In this document: piece after piece, positions 1-12,200 of the stretch
Position numbering within the stretch: position 1 is the stretch's first letter
Layout: each line of letters starts with the position of its first letter
Assembly: GCA_020086605.1 (NCBI GenBank)
Contig: JACBWW010000091.1
Location: 801,504 to 865,503 of the forward strand
Direction of reading: 5' to 3'
DNA: 64,000 nt
Origin: Lanius collurio
Lineage: Eukaryota; Chordata; Aves; Passeriformes; Laniidae
The notes under the pieces: generated by a model
Told to the model about the DNA's origin: nothing
The model's input: the letters and a program-made list of their open reading frames with translations, nothing else
Databases searched by the model: none
Made by a program: the position numbers and the translations under genes

Positions 1-20
1 TCTCGCCGCTCCGCACCGCC

Positions 21-3000
21 ATGTCCGCCGAGCCGGCCCCGGCCTCCGCCGCCCCCGAGCCGGCCCCCGGCCCCGAGCCCCCGAAGGGCGGCGGGGAGGC
101 GGCCGAGCACCGGGCGCTGGTGCTGACGGGGTTCGGCGGCTACGACAAAGTGAAGGTGCAGGCGCGGCGCGGCGCTGACCCGCGGCCCGGGGAGGTCTCG
201 GTGAGCGTCCGCGCCTGCGGCCTCAATTTCGCCGACCTGATGGCACGGCAGGGCCTGTACGACCGGCTGCCGTCGCCGCCCGTCTGCCCCGGCATGGAGT
301 GCGCCGGCACCGTCCGCGCCCTCGGCGACGGCGTCCGCGACCGACAGGTGAGGGCTACGGGGCCCCGAACGGCCCCGCAGGTGCGGTCCCGGCCGACCCC
401 GCCCCCGGCCGCTCCACCGGCGCGCTGGTGGCCGGACCGGGGCCGGGATTCCCCGTCGGGCAGGGCGGCCCCGGCAGCCTGAGCCCCCGCCAGGGGCCCG
501 TCCGATCCCACCCGCGGAGGCTTCGGCGGCGACCGGGCGGCGGACAAAGGCCCTGGACAAAGGGACAGGGCGGGCAGGAATCCCAGGGCCGGCCCTGCTA
601 CCACCCGACGGGCCGGGCTGAGGGGCCGGAGCTGGGGACGGCCGTGTGCCTTAGGTTCAGGAGGTTTTCCTAAGGCTGGACATTCATTTTCCATGATTGA
701 TGCTACTAAACGTTTCTCAAAGGCTGCTGCCTCTTGGCAGAATGATCCTTACAAGGAGCAGCAGTAACAGCCTTCGGTGTTTAGACTTATGCTCCCAGCT
801 TGAGCCAGGAGAGCAGGACATGATCCTCATCCCTCTTGCTTTGTTGGGGATCCAGCATGGATCTAATGGTTGGTCTGGGTGACCACAGTTTGGGTTTGGG
901 TACCACCACAAAGCCAGAGCCTGGAGTGCCTGTGGTCTCTCTGAGGTTCCGGGCGTGTGCCCAGGTCTGTGGTGAGAGGTGCTGTGCTACAGCCTCTCGA
1001 TGAGGAAGGAGCAGGCGTGGTCGGTCTCCTGCCTGAGTCTCGGGGTGCTGCAGTCCCTGCAGACCTCTGCACAGAGAACAATGTGCATGCACTGGCTCTG
1101 ACATACCGAGGGCAAAGGTGTGATGGCTTCTGCTAGCCTTGGGGCCTTGTTTCAGATCACCTTGTCCTCTGATTTTAGGTTGGAGATAAGGTAATGGTCC
1201 TGGCTAGGTCAGGGCTCTGGCAAGAAGTTGTGAATGTGCCTGCCAGTCAGACTTTCCCGATGCCTGAGGGGATGAGCTTTGAGGAAGCAGCTGCTCTTCT
1301 TGTTAACTACATCACTGCCTACATGATTCTGTTTGACTTTGGAAACCTGAGACCCAACCAGAGTGTCCTCATCCACATGGCTGCAGGTAAGTAGTCCTTG
1401 CTGAGACTCTTGGTTTCACCATGCAGCTTCTGAATAAGTGACATGGGTGAGGAAATGATCAGAATGGGGCTGGACTGACAAAATGTCACTTAGCAGAGAT
1501 GCAGGCTTCATGCTGCCCCATTTCCCAGTGGCTGGGGTCAGTCTCTCCCAGTGTGTCCCAGGTATCAACCTCACCAGGCAGAGCCTCTATTCCCCAGGCT
1601 GCTGTGCTGTGTGATTGGTACAGACAGGGATAATTTACCTATTCAGAGGTTTTTCTGACTGCCGGGGCTGTTTGCTTCTAAATCTTTCTCACTGCTGATT
1701 TTCAGGTGGTGTGGGAACTGCTGCCATCCAGCTGTGCAAGACTGTAGAAAATGTCACCATTTTTGGCACAGCATCTGCCTCCAAGCATGATTCACTCAAG
1801 GAGAGTGGAGTTACTCACCCCATTGACTACCGAACAATGGATTATGCAGAGGAGGTCCGGAAAATCTCTCCCAAAGGTATGATGTTGTGGAGGACTTCTG
1901 CAACTGTCTTGCATTTCTTTCAGTTGCAAAGAAACCTCTAATTGCTTCCAATTCCTTCTCTAGGTGTTGACATTGTCCTGGACCCGCTGGGAGGCTCTGA
2001 TACGTCCAAAGCATTTAACCTGTTGAAGCCCATGGGCAAACTCATCACTTATGGTGAGTGTGAGCAAGGAGCCCAAACCCAGGGACTGTGTGGTGGTAGA
2101 ATGGGATCCACACAGGAATGCTCCGTGTCTGGGTGCTTGGCTGTCAGGGACCATCACTATTCCTCACTGCACTGTGTTGTAGCTCTGTTATTTCACTAAG
2201 GTCTTCAGGATGCTTTGCCTTGGTGAGACACTGAGGAGAGTGAGATTTGTGTCTTGTCCCCAGAGCTGTGTTCACAGCCTCTAAGGCTTTTTCCCTCCCA
2301 TGGTGAAATTTCTCTTAGAGTAAAAGCTGGTGCCTGCAGGGGAAGCTGGAATGTCCCCACAGAGGAGTACGGGCATAGCTGCTTTTTCAAGGCTGAGTTA
2401 ATGCACAGCCTTGCTTTTCTTTTAGAGGATGTGTGGGAGATGAGGTTTGAGGCTACTGAATACTTATCTCTCCGTTCCCCAGCCCTGGAACACTGTGATT
2501 TTGTCCCATAGACAAAGCCCTCACACAACCCCCAGTGAGATTCCAGACACTTGCACCAGTGTGCTGCTTTGGTTGTCCCGGCCTTTGCAGCGTGTGATTC
2601 CCCTGAAGATGCAGGGCTGTAGGAGAAGGGGAAAGCTGTCCTGCCAGCCTGGCTGGCTGTCACTTGTAACCCTTTCTTACCTCTGCCAGCCCTCCAGTCT
2701 AGCTGCACTGCTGCTGCCCTAGGAGGGCAAGAGAGTAGTTGTTCTACATTTTTACCATATGAGTGCTGATAATCCAAATTCTGCGTATCTGGAGGCAGGA
2801 GCCTGTTTCCATTGAAGGTCAGCTGGGCAATTTCTGCTGTGATCCAGTTCTCAGCTCTGTCCCTCACTGTGCTGAGTGGCTGTTCCCCTGTGCAGGGTCT
2901 GAGCTGTTCCGTTGGATGCCCATTGCCTCTTGTGCTGTGTTCCAACTTATCTGTGGCTTGCCTTCCTTTCAGGTGTAGCAAACCTGCTCACTGGGCAGAA

Positions 3001-4308
3001 GAAGAACCTCATGGCTATGGCTAAAACCTGGTGGAACCAGTTCAGCATCACTGCCTTGCAGCTGCTACACCAGAACAAGGCTGTGTGTGGCTACCATCTT
3101 GGATATATGGATGAAGAAGCTGAGCTTATCAGAAGCGTTGTAACTGAGCTGGTTAACCTCTACAATCAAGGCAAAATCAAACCCAAAATAGACTCTGTAT
3201 GGCCTTTTGACCAGGTGAGTCTGAGCTAACATACAGGCCAGCAGTGGTACAGAGTGAGATCCTTGTTCTTCTGGGGGCTGAACTGTTGAAAATATCTAAT
3301 AACCATCTGTTCTCAGACATTCAGTGCCTTATTCCTTTTAAAATATTAAGGCTGAGTAAAGTGACTGGTCTATTCTGCATAAGGCTGGGCAAGGCTAGAC
3401 AGTGTCCCTGTGGAGCAGGGCAGGTGCTCAGCTGAGCTCCATGGGCAGCAGCAGCCAGAAGGGGCTGGGTTATGCATCAGACTGGGGTATGCCCTGAGTA
3501 CTCTGTACCCTGTAATTAAGCAGACAGATGGGAAGGTTGTTGCTGCACTTCCAAGAGTACAAAAGAGCCCCATCAGTGAAGCAGAATGAGGGTGTTGGAA
3601 GGGAGTAGCAGGTATTTCAGCAGCTCTGCTCTGCTCAGGGTTATTGCATCGATGTGTCCATGCAGAGTCAGGCTCTTCCCTTGGAAATCCTGTGCTGGGG
3701 CAGGACTTGCTGCAGGAGAGCAGAGAACTTAGTGATGATCAGTCAGTGTTCATACCTGAGAACTAGTCTGATGCAAGGGCCTAAGGAGAACTTTGATTCC
3801 AGGCCTGGCTCAGGTGCTTAAAAACAATGATAATAATGATACAATGCTGTGCATGTATTGTTTTGTGCAGCTAGTAGAGACTTTGTCCTCCTGGCAGGTG
3901 GCCAGTTCCTGCAGTTCCCCTCCCTTTGGAGAGGAAGCTGTGGTGACACACACTGCACCTCCACATTTGTGTGAGCAGAGCATCCTCGTGTGTGTTAAGG
4001 TTTGTCTGTATGAATTCTTAGGGATAGTTTTCCTATTGGCTTTCTGGGGTAGTTGCCCAGGTCTGTCCAAAACACATCTGTGCAGAGGCACCTGAATGCT
4101 TGGGACTTGCTTGAACTGCCTGGTCTGGGGGGAATGAGGGGCCCAGGAAGGGCATGGACCCACTCTGCACTGGTTGGTGGTCTTACCACACTCCTTTTGC
4201 TTCCAGGTGGCAGAGGCTATGAGGCAGATGCAAGAAAAGAAGAACGTTGGAAAAGTCATTCTGGTTCCTGAAGCACCCAAGGAAGAATCTAAAAAAGCAG
4301 AGAACTAA
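21..4308 (+). CDS. VAT1: VAT1, synaptic vesicle membrane protein VAT-1 (quinone-oxidoreductase-like MDR protein)
   Basis: Six coding exons: 21-347, 1179-1386, 1706-1876, 1964-2053, 2973-3214, 4207-4308, all GT-AG, giving 379 aa (human is about 393 from memory). The ATG at 21 lies in a CpG-rich first exon and is followed by an Ala/Pro/Glu-rich leader, as in mammalian VAT1. The MDR nucleotide-binding motif GGVGTAAIQLC is formed across the exon 2/3 junction. Downstream are the conserved blocks DPLGGSDTSKAFNLLKPMGK and TWWNQFS, and the C-terminus is acidic/lysine-rich (KEESKKAEN). Members lack the catalytic zinc of alcohol dehydrogenases. VAT1 is a cytosolic and membrane-associated NADPH-binding protein linked to vesicles and mitochondria. 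Exons 2, 3 and 4 end in phase 1, which fixes the junctions. The promoter lies outside the window. Identity is firm from sequence and synteny with IFI35. Confidence 0.96.
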
Positions 4309-7300
4309 GGAGAAGAGATGTATGCAGATTAGGAATTCATGGTTTAACTCCCTGATCTCTTTGGGACCTGGAAATGGACAGATCAGTATCTTCCATCTTT
4401 CACCAGTACAAGAACATCATGGTTATCATTCAGATGAGGTTTGCATGCTCTTGTTGTGACTGACCCTTTGCCAGATATGCCTCCTGCTCTCTCTTTTGAA
4501 GCCTGTTTATTTCATACTGTTTTCTAACCACTTGTTTCCCTGCTGAATTTCCAGACTAACCTTATTTTTCTCTGGCAGTGAGGCTGAAGCTTCCAAGCAG
4601 TTGGTGACTAACAACTGCACAGCCTGTCACTGTAAAGTCATGGCACAATGTACTGTAACAACTGCCAAGTATCTCTGCAGAAACTGAGCCCTGCTGAAGT
4701 GTTTGCACTGTCAGCTTTGGGAAGCCTGTTCAGCAGAGCATTGGCCAAATGTAGGATGTTTCCTCCACAGCCAAAGGAAAACCACAGCTGGCCTAGTTTA
4801 ATTCAAGCAGGGGTTTCTCTTCTGTTGACACTAACCCAGCTCTATTCCCTCTGGTTTTTCTAGGCCACTAACACAGTCAGACAGTAACAGCTCATGTTGT
4901 CTTTGCCTTGGCCATCCTGGCAATTTGGAGTCTATGGCATATCATACTTCATTTGCAGTCAGTAAATAACCTGATAGGCTGGGCTGGGCTATGTCTGACT
5001 ACAGAAGAAAAGTTTCAATTAGGTAACCTGATCCTGTCCATTTTCTATTTCCAAATTGTATAGAGAGATCTGAGCAGTGTCTGATTCTTAGAGACCATTA
5101 GGACTCAACTGTGTCTCAAACAACTGGAACAATTGATGTTGGCTCTGTGCTTTATTATGTTGGGCTCCAAGCTGATATTGTTAGGGCTTCACCCTCGTGT
5201 TTTTATTTCCAAGGCTGCAGTATTGGACTTCATTGAGATGGAAACAAAATAATCCCCTGTTAATGCTTGGTGCAGTGCCCTGTGCACTGAGGACATACTG
5301 CAGTTTGGGAAGTAAATTTCAAGAGCCAGTCCTCTGGGCTGTCCCTCCCTGGGGCACACTGGTTAAAGCTGTTGACAGGGTAGCAGTTAGATGATAAACA
5401 GCCCAGCTGTGTGTCAAACCTCTTAACCTGCATATTCTGAACAGTTTTTTATCATGTTCTAGCTCACCTGCTGCAGTAGGGCTTGGCTTTTCTTCCCCTG
5501 AATCTGTGTCTTGGGCCTCCAGTGGTGAGGGTTTAGGAGCTGCCTGGGGTGCTCCTCCTATACCAGAACTTTGTTTCTCTTCTACTTTTCTTTCCTTCTG
5601 TGCATTTGGAAACAGAGCTGTGCCTGCCCAGCTCTGTGAGCACCTTGAGTCCTGGGTGATGCTGTCCTTCCCACTGGACCCTGCTTGCATCCCTGAGCAG
5701 CTCTGGTGCTGTTGGTGCTTACTTGTCATGGATTGTAGGTGTGGGCTTTTGGGCTTAATTTTGGATTTGAGATGGCAAACCCAAGGACACCAAGAAGAGC
5801 TGCCCATCATGGAAGAACTCAGGCTCCAGAAGCAAAACCTTGAGACAAGAATCTTGCTTAACTATCCCATAGGGAGGGCCCAGGGCCCAAGGAGGGCAGG
5901 TACCTGCTGGGCACAGGGCTGGGCATGCAGCCCCACCACCACCCAAGCCCTGTGCCATGCAGGGCTGGGGTTCCTGTGTGGCTTCTCCCTCAGCCTGCTC
6001 CATTGGGGCTCCTGTCTGTCAGTGCAGCTTTTGTGGTTCAAGTGCTTGGGCTCAGTCCAGAGATCTTTAGATATGCATAGGCACAGCTTCCAGGGGCCTT
6101 GCCCTGGCTAGCTTTAAATAGTGCAACAACCCGGTTCCCTACAACCTCAGAGGAGTCCTGGAGCCCTCTCAGAGTTCCTTGTTGGTTCATCTCTTGAACT
6201 TCATAAACATGGGCTGATGGAACTCACAAGCACAACTTTTTATCTTTCTGAATCCAAAATCTTGCTGCTTCTTTCAACCTGCCCTGGTGTGCTAATGTAG
6301 ATTAAATCCAACAGTGTCTAATGCTGCTTTAGCAGGTGTGAAAACAGAAGGACTGTCTAAATTGCTGAAATGGGAAGTCTGGACCTTGCTCTGAGAAGCT
6401 GGACTTCGCCTTGATGACAGGGCAGCATGTTCAAAAGGCACACAACCCCGCACATCTTCTGGTTCTGCACGATTGTCAAAGGGAAAAATGTGGTGTGTTT
6501 CACAGTAACATCCCCTCCCTGCTTCATTCTGAGCCAAGCTGGTGCTCAGTGCCTTACATGGATGGCCTTGGGTCAGGCGGCGTGGCACGGCTCTCACAGC
6601 CCGGGGGCCTGGCAGCTTCCCATCAGACCCCTCTGACCTGCTGCCTCCACGGGAAACAGCATCTCAGTGCCTTCTGCTTACATGACTAGGAAGTCACTGG
6701 GGCCTTTTCCATTCTGGCCTTTCAAAGTATTACCAAAACTCTGTTTTGCCTCTTATTAGCTCTGTTTTGTGAACACTGCTGATGTTGTTGGACTTTCCGT
6801 CAATTAGCTGTTCTCTCCCCAGGTGTTCCAGCCTTTCCAGGGCTGACCTGGTGGTTCTGTTCTCCCCAGTCCATAAGACCTGTTGTAAAGCCCTTGTCTC
6901 CCCCAGGGCAGCTGTTTGGCTCCAGAGTGAGCCTTGAGTGAGGCTTTATCAGCTGCTCCGGCCTTGGCTCTCTGGAAGCAATCCCAGCTCCTGGCTCTCT
7001 CTGGATAGCTGCTCACATGTCTTCTAGCTAGGATTTCCTGAAGCCCTTATCAAGGCAGGAATGCCAAGCAGTTACTGCCTGTTCAAGTTCAGCACTGGCT
7101 TTTTTGTGTCTCTTGGTAACAACAATGTTTTCTACAGGAAAACCCAAGATTAAATGCAATCCTGCAATCCTCCGCTCCTTCTCAATGCTCTGCTCCAGAT
7201 GGGTGTGGTTGGTTGTGTTTTGGTTTTTTACTTCTCTTTTTAAGGGCCAGTAAGTATAGAACCTGTGTAAAACAATTTCAAGTGTCTTAATCAAGTTAAC

Positions 7301-8600
7301 CAGCCAGTTTGTATACTAAGGACCAAAGCAAAAAAAAAACCAAAACGAAACCCTAGGATAAAAATCATTCCATTCAATGTTGCTTGTTTAGGGCAAAGTT
7401 GTGCTACTGAGGAACTGGGAGATTCCTGTACTTAATCATGTGTGCCATTCCAGAAGTGCAATTTAATGTTTATTTTACTGATTGTCTGACTCAAAGGTTG
7501 TGCCATGAGGAGTCCAAGTGAAAGTGTAAGGAGTTGATGAGTGGAGGAGGCATCGACTGCCCCGCCTGCTCCGGGAGGGCTCAGTGCCTCTCCTGTCATT
7601 GCTGTAGTGGCCTCCCCAGCCTGGTGCTGCTGGCCTTGGACAAAGTGCAACTCCTTTGCTATCACCAGGCAGCTGGTTGCCACGTTTTTGACTCTTTGGT
7701 TTCTCTGAAGCTCACTTGTGTTGCAAGCTGACTGCAGGAGGGGAAGGGAGCAGAGGTGGCCCCTGCCAAGTGCTCTGGGAAGGAGTTCAGCTCTATGTTT
7801 TGTTTTGGACACCTGTATTGAGCTAGAATTGATTGGCCAGGGAGAAGTAAGAAGCACTGTGTGTGTCAGACTTCAACTGGTGCAGGATCCTGGCCTGCTG
7901 ACAGCTGTTATCATAGGTGTTCAACCACTCTGGTTGCCTGAAGTCTCTGGTGTGCTGAGCCCTCGTGATGGCAAAGTGTTATTGGCAAGTAGTACATGAG
8001 CATGATGTGAAATGTGTTAGACTCTGAGTGAGCCTCTTACAGCATATGGTCTGGTCTGTACTGTCTGAATTGTGTTGATTTGCAGATTTGTGATATGAGT
8101 GATGCTCATCCTACAGACAGATAGCAAATCTTTTGTTTAAAAAAATATATATTTCGCTTTGTGCGTGTAACCAAGCTGGACAGAAAACAACTGTGCCACT
8201 GCTGTTTACATGACTACAATGTGTACTGCTCCTCTGTCAAATGTTACCATATGCCTTATGTGTTTCAAATGTTAATTAAATGCATAACAACACCTTCCAC
8301 AGTACACTGCTCAGGTTTTTGTTGTCATGAACCCTCTGCTCAGGGCAGGTTTAACTGACAAAGTGTAACACTCCCAGCATGAGGAGATGCCTCTGCTCTC
8401 ACCACTGTTAATTGTTGGCTTGAGTGTTGTTCCTGACATTCTTCCTGGACAGCAGCCATGGTGATTTTTGTTTGCAAAGCCCTTAGCTGGGCTCTGTGCC
8501 TCAGTAGCCGGAGGGGACTGAAGTGGGTGCCTGGGCTGAAGGTAAAACAAGGCATGAACAGCCACTACCAAACATGAGAATAAATCCCGTTTATTTGTCA
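4309..8600 (+). other. 3' flank of VAT1, probable long 3' UTR; no further gene seen
   Basis: No exon-like block with conserved coding character was found on either strand. The first canonical AATAAA noted on the + strand after the VAT1 stop is at 8579-8584; an ATTAAA lies near 8275. VAT1 may therefore have a 3' UTR of about 4 kb, but its true end could be earlier at a variant signal. A short poly-A stretch occurs near 7330 and an AT-rich stretch near 8138-8155. Confidence 0.4.
8579..8595. terminator. Back-to-back poly(A) signals for the convergent genes
   Basis: AATAAA occurs on the + strand at 8579-8584, and TTTATT at 8590-8595 gives AATAAA on the - strand. VAT1 (+) and the deltex-like gene (-) converge here, so the two signals could end both transcripts within tens of bases of each other. 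The signals are seen directly; their use is inferred. Confidence 0.4.
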
Positions 8601-9203
8601 TCATAGAGACTGTCCCTGGGAGGCAGCTGCTGTGGGTGCTGAAAGCTGTTAATGTTCTCCTCAAGAGAGCACCAGGTCACCTGCTGGCCTCAGAGCAGGT
8701 GCTGGGGAGGGGCTGGAGCATGGGGCTGTCTGCCGAGGCCTGAGCTGTCAGTGTGAAGAGCTGACACTACAGACAGTTCATCTCAAGCCTGGGCTCTGGC
8801 AGCAGCCAAGCTGGAACCTGTCTGTAGTGGCAGGAGGTGGAAGAGACTTCCAGAAGCTGGGGCTGGACTAGATGCAGACTCCTGCCTGGGTTTGTGTCAT
8901 GCTACTGAAAGCCATGCGGGGCTCAGCCTGCAGTCAGCTGAAACAAGCTCTGTAACTGGCTGGCAGAACACACATCCAAGAGGAGCTGGAGTTTCTGGGA
9001 AGCACTGATCCATGCCGAGGCCTTCGTGGGGCAGGGACAGAGGTGCTGCTGTTTGCTAATGTGCAGATTTCTGGCTACATCTGGGGAACGCAGGAGCTCC
9101 TTCAACAAACACCTCCTTCTTCCTGAGCTGTCTCTGTTAAGCTGCAGTTTTCTCAGCAGGAAAGGAAGGCAAAGGGAAGCCACAGGCTGTGGCTGTGGGA
9201 GAA

Positions 9204-12200
9204 TCACACAAGGCCCAGTTTATTCAGAACTGTGCCAACCTCACGAAGATATTGGGCATCCGGGTAGCCATTCCTGTGGGGCAGAGAGGGAAGCACTGTA
9301 AACCCTGCTGCTGTGCCAAAAACACAGTGGGAAGCAGCCCTTTATTTTTGCCCCAACTTTTCAGCAGGGGCTGAGAGTGGAAGTCCTGCTTCTGGGGATG
9401 TTCTGCTGCCTGCAGGCCCATGGCATGGGAAAGGCTGTAAGTGAACAGGGCCCAGAATTCTTGTCCAGAGGGAACTTAGGGGTTTCCACACCACTTATGG
9501 TTGTGGGATGGGCTTTTGCTTCAGCTGGAGGGTGCCAGGGCTGGTCTGCAACACCATAGCTGCCCTGCAAGCTGAAGCAAAGGGAGACAGCAACTCTGTC
9601 ACTGTGGGAGGGTGGAAGAGCCATCCCTGACAGGATTTGTTGAGCTGGAGCCCATGGTTCTCCTCCTCCCGTTGCTAAAAAACCCACAACCATACCCAGA
9701 AGCTTAGGATGAGTGGAGCCATACCTGGCTTTGCCTCCATCCCAGGAGGTTTTGTGGGGGATAAGGCCCCATGTTACTCTTTCTTCTCCATTGCAGGACT
9801 TGATCTGGAATGTCAGCCCACGTTCAAATGCTTTCTTCAGCAGCTTTGCTGTCTTCAGCCCTTCCTTGTTGTCAGGCAGTAAGGCACAAAAATTCCCCCC
9901 TTTGTAAGGCTGTCCTGGGCGAGGGTGCCCAACCTTAGAACAGGAATAAGACATTTTAAACAATGGCTGGAGTGCTGTGCCTCTGAGGGCATTTCTAAGG
10001 TTTTGTCTAGCTTGAAACCTACACTGATGACTATGGGCCCCATGGGCTGATAGTCACTGCCAACTAAAACCAGAGGTCACACATGTTCTTGAGAAGCAGC
10101 AAACTGCTCCAAAACCTGGTGTGGAGCTTTTTGCCTTTCATAGGTCAGTACCTCTGCTGCTTTGCATGTGAGGCAGGGAGCTGTGGCTGTTCTTTCCCCC
10201 CAACCACCCTGACAGACCCCACCCTGTGTGGGCTGCAGTGGGATGGGGAATCCCTGCACTCGGTACCTACCCCCTGCACGCCATCAGGGATGCTGTAAGC
10301 AAGCTGAAGTGTTGGGTCTCGATAGTATCCAGGCAGGCTCTGAGACAGGGAGGAGATCTTCAATGTCCCCAAGATCCTGCAGCTTGGGGCAGCTGAGGAC
10401 GACCTGCAGCAAGCTGGCTGTGTGCTGTCTGCTGCAAAACATGTCCTGCACAAGGCGTGACCACAGGGGCCCTGGCAGGTCACACCTGAGCCCTGGCAAG
10501 CATCACACTGGCCCAGAGAGGTTGTGCTGCTTTCCTGTCCAAGGCTGGGGTCTCTTCTCTGCTGTGATGGGAGGTCAGGCTCCTCCTGCTCATTGCTCCT
10601 GCCCTTTGGGAGCGGGGCCGTTCCCTGATCCCCAGGCCCTGCTGCAGGTTCCTGTTGGGCCACAGCTGGTGGTGGCTCAGCAGCCGTGGCCCTGGATAGC
10701 CGGGTGGGCAGAGAGTGAGGAGCTCCATCAGCTGCAGAGACTGGACGGTGCTGCTGTCCCTTTGCTTCACTGTGGCCTCCTCTGCTCTTATCCCTTGCAA
10801 ACTGGAATCTGTCTGGCAAGACCTGTTTTAGTCGGGTGGTGTCAGGCTCCCCCAGAGACAGTTTTGTCTTCCGCTGTTCCTGGGGCTCCTTCAGGCCAGA
10901 AGGACTTGGCTTATCCCCTGCACCAAGGCTCAGAGGGCTGCTTCCTCCTCTCCCAGCCCCAGAATCAATACGGACCCTCGCCTCCTCCTGCCCCCAAGCC
11001 TGCTGGAACCTCCAAGGACTGGGGGACCTCTTTTCCTCAGCCTCTGGCACCCAGGAAGCCCTGAGCATATCTGTAGAGTCTACTTTATTGCTGATGTTCA
11101 GCTGCTGTAGGGGATTCAGGCTGCCAGGAAGGGCTGCATCCAGCACTGGGTCCTGGCTTCTGCTTGGCTGGGTGACACTTGATTTCCTTGTACTTTCTGG
11201 TCCGGGAGACATAGATGAAGACTTCATGGCACAGAGCCTCCTGGAAGAAAACATGTGGAATGCCTCAGCCACTCCTGGCACCATCTCCTTGGGGCAGGCA
11301 AGATACAGCTTGTACTTGTCTTTGTGGAGTGCAACCTGGAAGGATTTTCCTCGCAAGAGGCTGCACAGTTCACTCAGGGCACTGTCATCTGGACCATCTA
11401 CAGTGAGCTCTGAGTAGCTCAGACTCTGCCACACCAAGTCAGGGCACTTCTGCACGAGATCTTCCACCTTCCATTTAGCCTGGAGCAGCCTTCTCCTGTC
11501 TGCTGCCTGCAGTGTCAGCACTGTGCAGTCCTCAGCATGGCGCTCTGAGATGTGCACCCCTCCAGCCTTGCACAGCTCGTCAATAGTGCCATGGCAGACA
11601 TCTTTCAGGTAAAACCACTGCAGAGAGTCCAGGCTCATTTCCTCACTCACCCTGCTGCTGCTGTCTCCAGAGTTCTTGCTTTCCTTTGACCTTGGCAGGG
11701 AGAAGCTGTTGGACCGTCGCAGCAGAGGCCTGGATGCTGAGGGCTTGGGGTCTAAAGCAGAAGAGGTCCATGTCACATCACAAGTGCTGGAGATGCCAGC
11801 CAGGGAGTGGTGCTTAATGGGACCTGAGCCTTTAGAGTCCTCAGGCTGCTGAAAAGTTCTGTCTTCTTTGCCCACAAAGGGCAACAGCACCTTTTGTCCT
11901 GTAAGTCTGGCACCTGCTTCCACATGGTCCCTTTCTGTGGGGTCGTTCTGCTGAGGCTCTGCTGCTGACCCCAGAACCTTATCTGTCATAGGGGTGGGAG
12001 GCTGATACTGCTGGGTCAGTGCTCTTGGGTCACTCAGACCAGGGGCATCTATCTCTGATGAATGTTTCCCAGACAGCTGCACGTGTCCCGCCAGGGGAGA
12101 GTCCTGATTCAGCAAGAGGCCCTGGCCAGCCTGAGACCTGTCAGCTTTCAGGGCACTGAAGTTGGCAGCTAGCTTGAACTCACCTTTCAGCTCCGGCCTG

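Noticed and set aside
8825..8900. Possible CR1 LINE 3' fragment (GGGCTGGACTAGATG)
   Set aside because: It resembles the CR1 tail over about 15 bases only; no terminal octamer repeat or further similarity could be confirmed by eye.
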